Source of the DNA: a virus
Length of the DNA stretch: 47,158 nucleotides
Virus record (IMG/VR): IMGVR_UViG_3300028920_000698
Span: 1-47,158 of that record
Strand: one strand, 5' to 3'
The notes under the pieces are model-generated. The model was not told where the DNA came from. It was given only the letters and a program-made list of their open reading frames with translations, and made no database searches. The position numbers and the translations under genes were made by a program. This document shows positions 34,513 to 40,877 of this stretch, in pieces; the first letter of the stretch is position 1, and every line of letters starts with the position of its first letter.

Positions 34513-34668
34513 ATGACAATACAAAACGCGATCCTAGTAACAGGTGAATTTTTTATTAACAATTTGCCCCGTGCCTTTAAAGCGGAACAAGCCTTTTCAC
34601 CGAGGCCCGCAGCTAGGATCGCACACGGGGCTTTTTTATTGGGGGTGGCCTATGATTCGTCTTTATGA
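34513..34668 (+). CDS. Possible leader peptide, 51 residues
   Basis: The frame starts at an ATG behind AGGAGG (34503-34508), an unusually good ribosome-binding site just after the promoter, and encodes 51 residues ending after the hairpin run of T. Its coding region contains the interleaved inverted repeats described for the RNA element. Translation of this frame could change the RNA folding. I cannot tell whether the peptide or only the RNA matters. Confidence 0.4.
   Translation: MTIQNAILVTGEFFINNLPRAFKAEQAFSPRPAARIAHGAFLLGVAYDSSL
34528..34637 (+). ncRNA. Candidate pseudoknotted leader RNA / attenuator
   Basis: Two interleaved inverted repeats: GCGATCCTAG (34528-34537) pairs with CTAGGATCGC (34613-34622), and GCCCCGTG (34566-34573) pairs with CACGGGGC (34624-34631). 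The order A-B-A'-B' is an H-type pseudoknot, and B-B' is followed by T6 (34632-34637), as in a terminator. This could be an attenuator of the early operon or the end of a short independent transcript. Both pairings are exact by eye; folding was not computed. Confidence 0.6.
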
Positions 34669-34834
34669 GTCGAACAAGAAGAACGGGCAACACGAGTACG
34701 TTTGGGCTAACAATTTAGGTGAAGCCAGGGCAATAGCCCACAATTATTTAGGTGGCATGCACCGGGTCAAATCAATCAATAAACCACCCTATTCGGAGGT
34801 ATTTACCTATGACCAAGAATCCATCTATATCTGA
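34652..34834 (+). CDS. Hypothetical protein, 60 residues
   Basis: Starts at the ATG at 34652 (GGGGGTGG upstream), rather than at the upstream codon at 34544 that would read through the hairpin. MIRLYESNKKNGQHEYVWAN with EARAIAHNYLG resembles small phage proteins with an alpha/beta fold. First gene after the leader element. Confidence 0.55.
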   Translation: MIRLYESNKKNGQHEYVWANNLGEARAIAHNYLGGMHRVKSINKPPYSEVFTYDQESIYI

Positions 34835-35012
34835 ACAAATTTTAGAAGATGAGGGAATGGTTATGGCAGTCGGCAAGCAAACAGATGAAGCATTGGCTCG
34901 ATTTTGGAAGAAACAGAATGAAAAAGACCACCAGGAATGGGTGGCTTCAATTTCTGTGGCTTGTGGAGTGTTGTTTGTTTTAGCGTTAATCCTTTTATCG
35001 GGGGTAATGTAA
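34809..35012 (+). CDS. Small tail-anchored membrane protein
   Basis: 67 residues from the ATG at 34809 (CGGAGG upstream). The first 40 residues are soluble, and the C-terminus is a transmembrane segment (about 45-66, SISVACGVLFVLALILLSG). Stop and next start overlap (TAATG). Early-gene location; function unknown. Confidence 0.55.
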   Translation: MTKNPSISEQILEDEGMVMAVGKQTDEALARFWKKQNEKDHQEWVASISVACGVLFVLALILLSGVM

Positions 35013-35326
35013 TGAACGATAAACAATTTTTATATGAAAAAGAAAAGAAACGGTTGGGGTTTAAGCAGTTTCTTGAAAAGAACATTGATTGGTGCATTGA
35101 TGAAATCGAAGAACATAAGCGGTTGATCCAAGATCATAAAACATCTATTGAATGGTATGAAACGCAAATACAGAAGCGTGAGGATGCCATTGACAAGATT
35201 GACGAGATGAAGAATGAACTTGAGTATCAGTTAATTGATGTGGTTGAAGAATGTCGTAAATTATCCGATCAAATTGAATTAACGGAGATGGAAAATGACT
35301 TATCAAGAGCGACAATCAGTAGTTAG
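35012..35326 (+). CDS. Coiled-coil protein, 104 residues
   Basis: MNDKQFLYEKEKKRLGFKQF and then long charged heptads (residues about 25-100) make this almost entirely coiled coil. Start in the TAATG overlap. No catalytic motif. It may pair with the recombination proteins downstream, which is speculative. Confidence 0.6.
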   Translation: MNDKQFLYEKEKKRLGFKQFLEKNIDWCIDEIEEHKRLIQDHKTSIEWYETQIQKREDAIDKIDEMKNELEYQLIDVVEECRKLSDQIELTEMENDLSRATISS

Positions 35327-35486
35327 TCAGGGCGGAGGAAGTTGGCAAGCAAGATGGAATGGTGATCCTTTAGAAAAATATTTCAATCGAAATGAGGTGG
35401 ATGATGATAGAGAAGAAATCACAGACATTAACGGAGAAGTTGAGGTACATACAGACAAATCTAATAGCCCCCAAGAACCAGTTTAA
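35295..35486 (+). CDS. Hypothetical acidic protein, 63 residues
   Basis: Starts within the end of the coiled-coil gene and overlaps the ERF gene by 86 bases. Contains SQGGGSWQARWNGDPLEKYF and an acidic C-terminus. It is a low-complexity acidic protein with no family. Translation coupling supports expression. Confidence 0.5.
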   Translation: MTYQERQSVVSQGGGSWQARWNGDPLEKYFNRNEVDDDREEITDINGEVEVHTDKSNSPQEPV

Positions 35487-35994
35487 CAAATTTGGGGGAT
35501 TTAAGTATCGTTCTTGTGAGGACATACTTAATGCCGTTAAACCATTGTTGGATGAAACCGAAACAGCATTAATTATCCATGATGAAGTTGTCTTAATTGG
35601 GGAAAGGTACTATATCAGAGCAACAGCAGAGATAAGTAATGGGGCAGATAAGCTAGCTGTTTGTGCCTATGCCCGTGAACCAGAAAGCCGTAAGGGTATG
35701 GATGAAAGCCAACTCACCGGGGCAACATCAAGCTATGCCCGAAAATACGCCATGAATGGTTTGTTTTGCATTGATGATACCAAAGACGCAGACCACAACA
35801 ATAAGGGTAATGGCGAGTATATAAGCGAAAAAGAACTTAGTTTTATTCGGGATGGCCTTGCTGCTGTGAACGCAACAGAAGAAAGTTTTTTAAAGTATCT
35901 TCAGGTTGATCGTTTAGATCATCTTCCGAAATCTGATTACCAAAAGGCCATTAAAGCAATCGAGGCCCGGAGGTCAAAGAATGAAAATAATTAA
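35401..35994 (+). CDS. ERF-family single-strand annealing protein
   Basis: 197 residues from ATG 35401 (GAGGTGG upstream; 35392 and 35404 are also in frame). The ERF pattern is clear: KNQFNKFGGFKYRSCEDIL, AVKPLL, then SQLTGATSSYARKYAMNGLF and IDDTKDAD. It anneals complementary single strands in phage recombination and works with the exonuclease encoded next. Confidence 0.9.
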   Translation: MMIEKKSQTLTEKLRYIQTNLIAPKNQFNKFGGFKYRSCEDILNAVKPLLDETETALIIHDEVVLIGERYYIRATAEISNGADKLAVCAYAREPESRKGMDESQLTGATSSYARKYAMNGLFCIDDTKDADHNNKGNGEYISEKELSFIRDGLAAVNATEESFLKYLQVDRLDHLPKSDYQKAIKAIEARRSKNENN

Positions 35995-36589
35995 TTGCGA
36001 ACAGCGAAGCCCTGAATGGTATGCAGCCAGGCTAGGGATTCCAACAGCCTCTAATTTTGACAAGATCGTAATAACAGACGGGAGTGTATCAAAACAGGCC
36101 AAGAAGTATATGTATAAGCTAATTGGTGAACGACTTGCCGGGGCATCAGAGGATTCCTATGAGAACGAGGCTATGATTCAAGGCCGGGAAATGGAAGATG
36201 AAGCTAGGCAATTATATCAGATTGCCACAGGTCAATCGGTTGAACAGGTTGGATTTTGCCTTGCAGATACTTGTGTAGGTGTTTTTGGATGCAGCCCTGA
36301 TGGTCTAGTTGGGGAAACGGGTTTAATCGAAATTAAATGCCCGACTATGGCGGTTCATGTCGAGTATTTAATAGATGATAAATTGCCAACTAAGTATATT
36401 CAACAAGTTCAAGGTCAATTGCTGGTAACAGGTCGGGAGTGGTGTGATTTTGTTTCTTATTACCCCGGCATTAAACCCTTGATTGTCAGAGTTAAGCCAG
36501 ATAAAAAATTTATCACCGAGTTAAAGAAACAGTTGTATGTATTTTGTAACGAGATTGAGTTAATAACTAAACAACTGGAGGAGAAATGA
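35981..36589 (+). CDS. YqaJ-family viral recombinase/exonuclease
   Basis: 202 residues. EQRSPEWYAARLGIPTASNF near the N-terminus, GREMEDEA (Glu70), SPDGLV (Asp107) and LIEIKC (Glu117, Lys119) give the PD-(D/E)xK core of lambda-type exonucleases. It resects double-strand ends to feed the ERF protein. It starts inside the end of the ERF gene, as expected for a two-component recombination system. Confidence 0.92.
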   Translation: MKIINCEQRSPEWYAARLGIPTASNFDKIVITDGSVSKQAKKYMYKLIGERLAGASEDSYENEAMIQGREMEDEARQLYQIATGQSVEQVGFCLADTCVGVFGCSPDGLVGETGLIEIKCPTMAVHVEYLIDDKLPTKYIQQVQGQLLVTGREWCDFVSYYPGIKPLIVRVKPDKKFITELKKQLYVFCNEIELITKQLEEK

Positions 36590-36780
36590 AAGATTTATGT
36601 ATCAGGGAGTCCTATGAAAAGGGTGGTGAGGAAAAAGTCAGTTGGAATAAGATCGGGATTTTGTTTGAGGCCAATGGGAAAGAATATGTCAAGTTGTATC
36701 ATATTCCCAATGTCTTAATCAGCGTATTTGAACAGAAGAAAAAAGAAGAAAAGAAAGATGAATCTCAATGGACTCAATAA
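36586..36780 (+). CDS. Hypothetical protein, 64 residues
   Basis: Starts in an ATGA overlap with the exonuclease gene. The first 50 residues are beta-rich (GILFEANGKEYVKLYHIPNV), suggesting a small barrel, followed by a Lys/Glu tail. Possibly a partner of the exonuclease; no family recognised. Confidence 0.55.
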   Translation: MKDLCIRESYEKGGEEKVSWNKIGILFEANGKEYVKLYHIPNVLISVFEQKKKEEKKDESQWTQ

Positions 36781-37091
36781 CCATAGCTAATGCCATTGAG
36801 GAAAGAATAAATAAATTACAGGCGTTATCTGAAGAATTGCCACGTCTGGCAGATGAAAAGGCTCGAACCCTGGCTCTTTATGAACAAAAACTTGAGGAAG
36901 AAATTGAGAAATTAAGGGACACTACCCCGACGACATACATAGAGAAAATCGCACGAGGGAAAGTCTATGATTATTGTCGGGCAAAGGATCGGGCCGAATC
37001 TGCTTTAAAAATTCAATTCAAAGTCATTGATGTTGTTCAAGCACAGTTAAACGGGTATCAAAGTATTAACAGATATTTAGATAAACTTTGA
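36768..37091 (+). CDS. Coiled-coil protein, 107 residues
   Basis: ATG 36768 overlaps the previous gene. Residues about 8-50 are long heptads (INKLQALSEELPRLADEKAR). The remainder is helical. No catalytic residues are seen. Likely an accessory recombination or replication protein. Confidence 0.55.
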   Translation: MDSITIANAIEERINKLQALSEELPRLADEKARTLALYEQKLEEEIEKLRDTTPTTYIEKIARGKVYDYCRAKDRAESALKIQFKVIDVVQAQLNGYQSINRYLDKL

Positions 37092-37107
37092 TTAAAGGAT
37101 TGATCCC

Positions 37108-37353
37108 ATGAAACCATCCTTAAAAAACGCCCTTCGCGGTGCAATCAAATGTTACAACGGTAATGTATATCCTTATTCAAGAATGGAAGAATTGTGTCGT
37201 TTATGCGGTAGACGCATAACAAATGGTGAAAGACGGCTACGCGAGTTAGCAAGTGAAGAAAACACCGAAATAGAAAAGATTAAGCATAAAGGCTGTGTTA
37301 TTGGCTATCGGCTTAAAAAAATTGAAAAAAACGGGCAGATATGCTTGGTATGA
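37108..37353 (+). CDS. Putative HTH/winged-helix DNA-binding protein
   Basis: 81 residues. RRITNGERRLRELASEENTE looks like a recognition helix pair, followed by a wing-like GCVIGYRLKK strand. The C-terminal end overlaps the next start (ATGA). Plausible regulator or origin-binding protein. Confidence 0.5.
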   Translation: MKPSLKNALRGAIKCYNGNVYPYSRMEELCRLCGRRITNGERRLRELASEENTEIEKIKHKGCVIGYRLKKIEKNGQICLV

Positions 37354-37490
37354 AGAAAATACCTTTTCAAAGACGCAAACCAAATAAAAGATCGCGGGCT
37401 TTTAGTATCAGGAAAGTAACCCAAGTTGATATAGATTTGGCTTCTTTTTTAACAGAAAAGCCAAAAATGAATCCGAGGAAGGGGCGGTAA
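37350..37490 (+). CDS. Small basic protein, 46 residues
   Basis: MKKIPFQRRKPNKRSRAFSI: strongly basic and probably nucleic-acid binding. It overlaps the preceding gene by 4 bases and the next by one (TAATGG). Too short for a firm family. Confidence 0.5.
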   Translation: MKKIPFQRRKPNKRSRAFSIRKVTQVDIDLASFLTEKPKMNPRKGR

Positions 37491-38170
37491 TGGCTAAAAG
37501 GTTTACTGATTCCGAAAAATGGAAAAAGCCCTGGTTTCGTAAATTAAAGCCAATTTATAAAGCGTTTTGGGTGTATTTACTAGACAACTGCGACCATGCT
37601 GGGATATGGATTATTGATTTTGAATATGCCGAGTTTTTATTGGGGGTAGTTTTTAATAGGCCTGAAGTCGAAGAAGTTTTTTCAAAACAGTATGTGGTTA
37701 CACCAGATAAGAAAAAATGGTTTCTTCGGGACTTCGTTGATTTTCAGTATGGGGAGTTAAACCCGGAGAACCGGGTTCATAATTCTGTCATACATACCCT
37801 CAAAAAAGAAGGGGTATATAAGGGGCTTATAAGCCCCATGGAAGGGTGTAAGGATAAAGACAAAGACAAGGATAAGGATAAAGACAATATAATAAGGCAT
37901 CTCGATTTTGTTTCGCTTACAGACCAAGAGCATAAGAAATTAACAGATCAGATGGGGCGAAATTGCGTTACAGAATACATTGAAAAACTCAATGATTATA
38001 TGGGTTCTAAGGGTAAACGGTACAAATCCCATTATCATACAATCTTGACTTGGTGGCGTAAAGACGGGAAGCCGTTGAACAAAAAGGATGTTCAAGACCG
38101 CCAAGAGGAAGAATATAACCAAAAATACCCGGTGGATGAGTTGGTCGGGGCAGTCGTGGGGAGGATGTAA
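37490..38170 (+). CDS. Replication initiator/helicase-loader-like protein
   Basis: 226 residues. The N-terminal about 105 residues look like the winged-helix domain found in phage replisome organisers (KAFWVYLLDNCDHAGIWIID). A Lys-Asp repeat (KDKDKDKDKDKD, bases about 37852-37887) forms a linker. The C-terminal domain ends YIEKLNDYMGSKGKRYKSHY followed by a TWWRKDG motif typical of this group. The KD repeat is a likely slippage site. Probably starts replication by bringing in the host helicase. Confidence 0.7.
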   Translation: MAKRFTDSEKWKKPWFRKLKPIYKAFWVYLLDNCDHAGIWIIDFEYAEFLLGVVFNRPEVEEVFSKQYVVTPDKKKWFLRDFVDFQYGELNPENRVHNSVIHTLKKEGVYKGLISPMEGCKDKDKDKDKDKDNIIRHLDFVSLTDQEHKKLTDQMGRNCVTEYIEKLNDYMGSKGKRYKSHYHTILTWWRKDGKPLNKKDVQDRQEEEYNQKYPVDELVGAVVGRM

Positions 38171-38589
38171 TGAGTTTTGGCTACATAAAAAGAGATATAA
38201 ACGACAGGTTGTTCTCCGAATTGGTGAGGATGCACCATACAGTTTGTCAAAGGTGTATGAAGCCGAATCGTTTAGAGTGTTGCCATATATTCAGCCGAGG
38301 TAGATACACGACACGATTTTTAGAGGTCAATGCTATTGTGCTTTGTGCGAGTTGCCATGACTGGTTTGATTCTCACAAGATAAGCAAATGTTTATGGGAT
38401 AAGTCTAAACGGGTGTTTACTGCGGAAGATGAAAGCTATCATTTCTTAGTTGAAAAGTTGGGGTACACCTGGGAACAGTTACAAGAGATATACCATTTAT
38501 CACAGAGGCCATTTCGCGGGTATAAACGACAGAAAAAGGACATCACCCGGTATCTCAAAAGTGAAATCAAGGCAAAGAGGGAACAATGA
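38170..38589 (+). CDS. HNH-type nuclease/recombination protein
   Basis: 139 residues. CQRC (residues about 26-29), LECCHIFSRGRYTTRFLEVN and LCASCHDWFDSH form a zinc-supported HNH/NinG-like core: His in CCHIF, Asn in VNAIVL and His in CHDWF. It may nick or cut DNA or process recombination junctions. Its stop overlaps the ATG of the repeat copy at 38586. Confidence 0.75.
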   Translation: MSFGYIKRDINDRLFSELVRMHHTVCQRCMKPNRLECCHIFSRGRYTTRFLEVNAIVLCASCHDWFDSHKISKCLWDKSKRVFTAEDESYHFLVEKLGYTWEQLQEIYHLSQRPFRGYKRQKKDITRYLKSEIKAKREQ

Positions 38590-38602
38590 GCCACTACGAA
38601 GA
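38586..38602 (+). repeat. 17-bp direct repeat, copy 1 (upstream of dcm)
   Basis: ATGAGCCACTACGAAGA, identical to 39628-39644. Here it opens a truncated 9-codon frame (MSHYEDNKT), whereas the downstream copy opens the 61-residue gene MSHYEERKK. The two copies bracket the dcm gene, as if dcm had been inserted within or beside the start of that gene, or the start had been duplicated. Confidence 0.85.
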
Positions 38603-38611
38603 TAATAAGAC

Positions 38612-39631
38612 ATGAAATACTTTTCAATGTTTTCAGGGATAGGAGGGTTTGAACTTGGGATACAAAGTGCTTATGGTATGGGGGGGACTTCAAGAACATC
38701 AGACACCGAGGACAGACGGGATTTGTCCGTGCCTACCCCAAGCGATGGGAATGGGAGGAGGGCATACCCCGATTGTATTGGTTACTCCGAAATCGACAAG
38801 TACGCCGTGCAAATCTACCAAAAACACTTCGGAAATAATCCTGTACGATCCATACAATCTCAAAATACAGAAGAATCAAAAAATAGCCAATGCTCTACGA
38901 ACAAATTGGAACAACGGAAACACTTGGATAATTATAAAGGACACAAAAACTATGGCAACGCAAGAAACATTATTTGGGAAGAAGTGCCAAACTTCGACCT
39001 TCTCGTTGGGGGATTCCCTTGTCAGGCGTTTTCAATCGCCGGAAAGAGAGGAGGATTTGAAGATACTAGAGGAACTTTATTCTTTGAAATCGCAAGGGCT
39101 TTATCCGTTAAAAGACCTCAACTATGCTTACTGGAAAATGTCAGAGGACTGTTATCACACGATAAAGGGAAAACCTTTGGAACCATCCTTACAACCCTTT
39201 CTGGATTGGGGTATTTTCTCGAGTGGCAGGTACTTAACAGCAAGGATTTCGGAGTCCCCCAAAACCGGGAAAGAGTGTTCATTGTCGGACATCTTAGAGG
39301 AACAAGTAGACCAGAAGTATTTCCTATCGGAGAAACAACAAGTGGCTCTATCCAAGTCAGTAAGCGAGGTAAACACCAACAGGATATAGTTTATAAAGAA
39401 GCTGGGATTATGGCAGCACTACCTTGTGGAACTCACGCTTCTACTCCACATTTAACAAAAACAGAACTTAATGATATGCGTATCAGAAGATTGACCCCAA
39501 CAGAATGTGAAAGACTCCAAGGATTCCCTGATGGATGGACAGAAGGTGTAAGCGATACGCAAAGATATAAATGTTTAGGAAACGCCGTTACGGTCAATGT
39601 CATTCAGGCGATTATGGAGAAATTGTTATGA
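38612..39631 (+). CDS. dcm: C5-cytosine DNA methyltransferase
   Basis: 339 residues with the motifs in order: I MFSGIGGFELG (6-16), II YSEIDKYA (58-65), IV GFPCQAFS (134-141, catalytic Cys137), VI ENV (175-177), VIII QNRERVF (217-223), then LTPTECERLQGFPDGW (IX) and CLGNAVTVNV (X). Two hydrophilic insertions, about residues 23-53 and 74-111, are not usual for the fold and correspond to the overlapping frame described next. It methylates cytosine, probably to protect phage DNA from restriction. Confidence 0.93.
   Translation: MKYFSMFSGIGGFELGIQSAYGMGGTSRTSDTEDRRDLSVPTPSDGNGRRAYPDCIGYSEIDKYAVQIYQKHFGNNPVRSIQSQNTEESKNSQCSTNKLEQRKHLDNYKGHKNYGNARNIIWEEVPNFDLLVGGFPCQAFSIAGKRGGFEDTRGTLFFEIARALSVKRPQLCLLENVRGLLSHDKGKTFGTILTTLSGLGYFLEWQVLNSKDFGVPQNRERVFIVGHLRGTSRPEVFPIGETTSGSIQVSKRGKHQQDIVYKEAGIMAALPCGTHASTPHLTKTELNDMRIRRLTPTECERLQGFPDGWTEGVSDTQRYKCLGNAVTVNVIQAIMEKLL
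38655..39389 (+). CDS. Long same-strand overlapping reading frame within dcm
   Basis: An open frame of about 245 codons in another phase. TTG 38655 has AGGAGGG (38641-38647) seven bases upstream; the ATG at 38952 (MATQETLFGKKCQTSTFSLG) is an alternative. Residues about 10-42 (HQTPRTDGICPCLPQAMGMG then GGHTPIV) and about 66-96 (ILYDPYNLKIQKNQKIANAL onward) resemble sequence I associate with variable regions of phage cytosine methyltransferases. The C-terminal ISESPKTGKECSLSDILEE and KYFLSEKQ resemble a phage protein group found near dcm genes. Translation is not proven; the C-terminal likeness could be a passive effect of dcm conservation. Confidence 0.5.
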   Translation: MGYKVLMVWGGLQEHQTPRTDGICPCLPQAMGMGGGHTPIVLVTPKSTSTPCKSTKNTSEIILYDPYNLKIQKNQKIANALRTNWNNGNTWIIIKDTKTMATQETLFGKKCQTSTFSLGDSLVRRFQSPEREEDLKILEELYSLKSQGLYPLKDLNYAYWKMSEDCYHTIKGKPLEPSLQPFLDWGIFSSGRYLTARISESPKTGKECSLSDILEEQVDQKYFLSEKQQVALSKSVSEVNTNRI

Positions 39632-39644
39632 GCCACTACGAAGA
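39628..39644 (+). repeat. 17-bp direct repeat, copy 2 (downstream of dcm)
   Basis: Identical to 38586-38602. It forms the start codon and first codons of the gene at 39628 and overlaps the end of dcm by four bases. Confidence 0.85.
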
Positions 39645-39813
39645 ACGAAAAAAGCGAGAGCAGGCGATTCTTAATGCCAAGCATAAATGCGTGGATGAGT
39701 TTTGGCACAATTTATTAAATATGGGAATTAGCAAAGCAAATACCATGCGGATATTTTTTAATGAAAGTGATTTTGGTGAAAATTTTGATCGGGCTAGAGA
39801 GTTGGATGATTGA
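39628..39813 (+). CDS. Hypothetical protein, 61 residues
   Basis: MSHYEERKKREQAILNAKHK: basic, helical N-terminus and acidic C-terminus. Its first bases are duplicated upstream of dcm. It may have been the direct neighbour of the HNH gene before dcm arrived. No family recognised. Confidence 0.6.
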   Translation: MSHYEERKKREQAILNAKHKCVDEFWHNLLNMGISKANTMRIFFNESDFGENFDRARELDD

Positions 39814-39816
39814 TTA

Positions 39817-39915
39817 ATGATAATTCCGCCAGAAATAACGACAGAGATGGTGGTTGAGTTTTGGAATTTAGTATTTGAGTTATATTATATGAATCATTCG
39901 TATTTTGTTCTTTGA
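39817..39915 (+). CDS. Possible short peptide, 32 residues
   Basis: A frame from ATG 39817, four bases after the previous stop, ends just before the structured RNA (MIIPPEITTEMVVEFWNLVF at its N-terminus). It has no clear ribosome-binding site. It could be a gene or simply leader sequence. Confidence 0.25.
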   Translation: MIIPPEITTEMVVEFWNLVFELYYMNHSYFVL

Positions 39916-39917
39916 AA

Positions 39918-40020
39918 ACCGAGTGGTGGCGTTCTGGCGCCAGGGGTTAGATGTTACATAACAGCGAACCAGTAAAAGCTGGTAAGGGAAGCAGGGTAGG
40001 GGCAATCCTGCCCACTCGGT
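39918..40020 (+). ncRNA. Candidate structured RNA with 9-bp closing stem
   Basis: ACCGAGTGG (39918-39926) pairs exactly with CCACTCGGT (40012-40020), enclosing 85 bases. Inside are the self-complementary CTGGCGCCAG (39934-39943), ACCAG/CTGGT with a 6-base loop (39968-39983), and GCAGG/CCTGC with an 11-base loop (39991-40011) that lies directly against the closing stem. The layout is multi-branched, but loop sequences are not those of a tRNA (no TTCRA T-loop, 9-bp outer stem). No known RNA family recognised. Strand inferred from gene direction. Confidence 0.5.
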
Positions 40021-40149
40021 CAATATTTAAGGGGCGGTGGCGTGGTAGCCTGATAATTTTCATACTGGCGTTAATGAATCTGGACAAAATATAACAGGAA
40101 CTGTTACAAAATGACAGCTATTGTAAAAAGTTACCGTAACCGCTGTAAG
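39952..40149 (+). promoter_or_regulatory. Inverted-repeat cluster in the 337-bp non-coding region
   Basis: The stretch 39916-40252 carries no credible gene. It has three short perfect inverted repeats: TGTTACATAACA (39952-39963), TAACAGGAACTGTTA (40092-40106) and GTTACCGTAAC (40130-40140). The first two share TGTTA/TAACA half-sites and the third shares TTAC. The third lies between a weak -35 (TTGTAA, 40121-40126) and -10 (TGTAAG, 40144-40149) with 17-base spacing. Operator and/or replication origin is plausible; neither is proven. Confidence 0.45.
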
Positions 40150-40252
40150 TTTTTACCATACGTTTCCGTAAATTATCATTTTTGTATATCAACAGAAATG
40201 GGCAATATGTTAGCCATGACTAAACTAACCCTAATTGCGGAGGGGGTGGGAA

Positions 40253-40450
40253 ATGGATAAGGGATTACAGGACATTTTAAATTTAGTTATGAATTATGTT
40301 GATCGAGCAGATTCTCACAATGTTGATAAGTGTATGATTGAGCAAGAAATACAGGATATTAAGGACATGATTGAAGGGTTGGCAATGAGAGTTGAGAATG
40401 GGGAATTTGAAGTGTCAGCCAACGAAGATAAATGTTATTTGAATGATTGA
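40253..40450 (+). CDS. Hypothetical protein, 65 residues
   Basis: The ATG at 40253 follows GGAGGGGGTGGGA, a variant of the G-rich ribosome-binding element seen five more times downstream; an in-frame TTG at 40235 lacks that context. Helical and acidic (MDKGLQDILNLVMNYVDRAD). First gene after the non-coding region. Confidence 0.6.
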   Translation: MDKGLQDILNLVMNYVDRADSHNVDKCMIEQEIQDIKDMIEGLAMRVENGEFEVSANEDKCYLND

Positions 40451-40462
40451 AAGGGGCGGGGG

Positions 40463-40600
40463 ATGAAAGCTGATCCAAATTGTCCAAGATGCAAAGGTAA
40501 AGGGTGGGTGTTGGTGCAAATATTCGAGTTTGATTTTGAGAAGGATGTTTGTGATTGTGTGGAAGGGGCCGAGGCAAAGGGAATAGATTTAACAAAATAG
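40463..40600 (+). CDS. Small DnaJ-like zinc-knuckle protein, 45 residues
   Basis: CPRCKGKGW (residues 7-15) and CDC (30-32) match the CxxCxGxG and Cys pair of DnaJ-type zinc knuckles. The ATG has GGGGCGGGGG upstream. Below usual ORF cut-offs, but the motif argues for a gene. Function unknown. Confidence 0.55.
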   Translation: MKADPNCPRCKGKGWVLVQIFEFDFEKDVCDCVEGAEAKGIDLTK

Positions 40601-40616
40601 GTGGAAGGGGGGAGGG

Positions 40617-40877
40617 ATGAGTAAAAAAAATTTTAAGAGAAAAGGAGTAGAAGATTTTATTCGTATAAAAGTAGAAAATTGTATGTTGAAAGATGCCAAT
40701 AATGTTTTAATTCATGAATGTCCAAAATGTAGAACACGTTATAATGTTCCTCAAGAAAAACATTTTGGAGTAGAGGCAGTTGTCAACTTCATTATGGAAA
40801 TATATGATGGTTCGGAAGCTGTAAAATTATATATTTTAGGCATAATGGCTAGACAATGGGGGAGAAATGAAAATTAA
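40617..40877 (+). CDS. Hypothetical protein with CPKC motif
   Basis: 86 residues; GGAAGGGGGGAGGG precedes the ATG. HECPKCRTRYNVPQ in the middle suggests a metal-binding pair, but only three Cys are present. The N-terminus is basic. Overlaps the next gene by 11 bases. Confidence 0.55.
   Translation: MSKKNFKRKGVEDFIRIKVENCMLKDANNVLIHECPKCRTRYNVPQEKHFGVEAVVNFIMEIYDGSEAVKLYILGIMARQWGRNEN

Noticed and set aside
34513-35012. Origin of replication or attachment site near the early promoter
   Set aside because: No integrase or repeated iteron-like sites are seen here, and the inverted repeats are better explained as an RNA structure ending in a T run.
38170-38589. Homing endonuclease interrupting dcm
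   Set aside because: The HNH gene is a separate overlapping gene with an intact frame in the recombination operon, and neither dcm nor its neighbours is split by it.
39918-40020. tRNA-like cloverleaf
   Set aside because: The outer stem is 9 bp, no TTCRA loop, no usable anticodon arm and no CCA-type end. Kept as an unassigned structured RNA.
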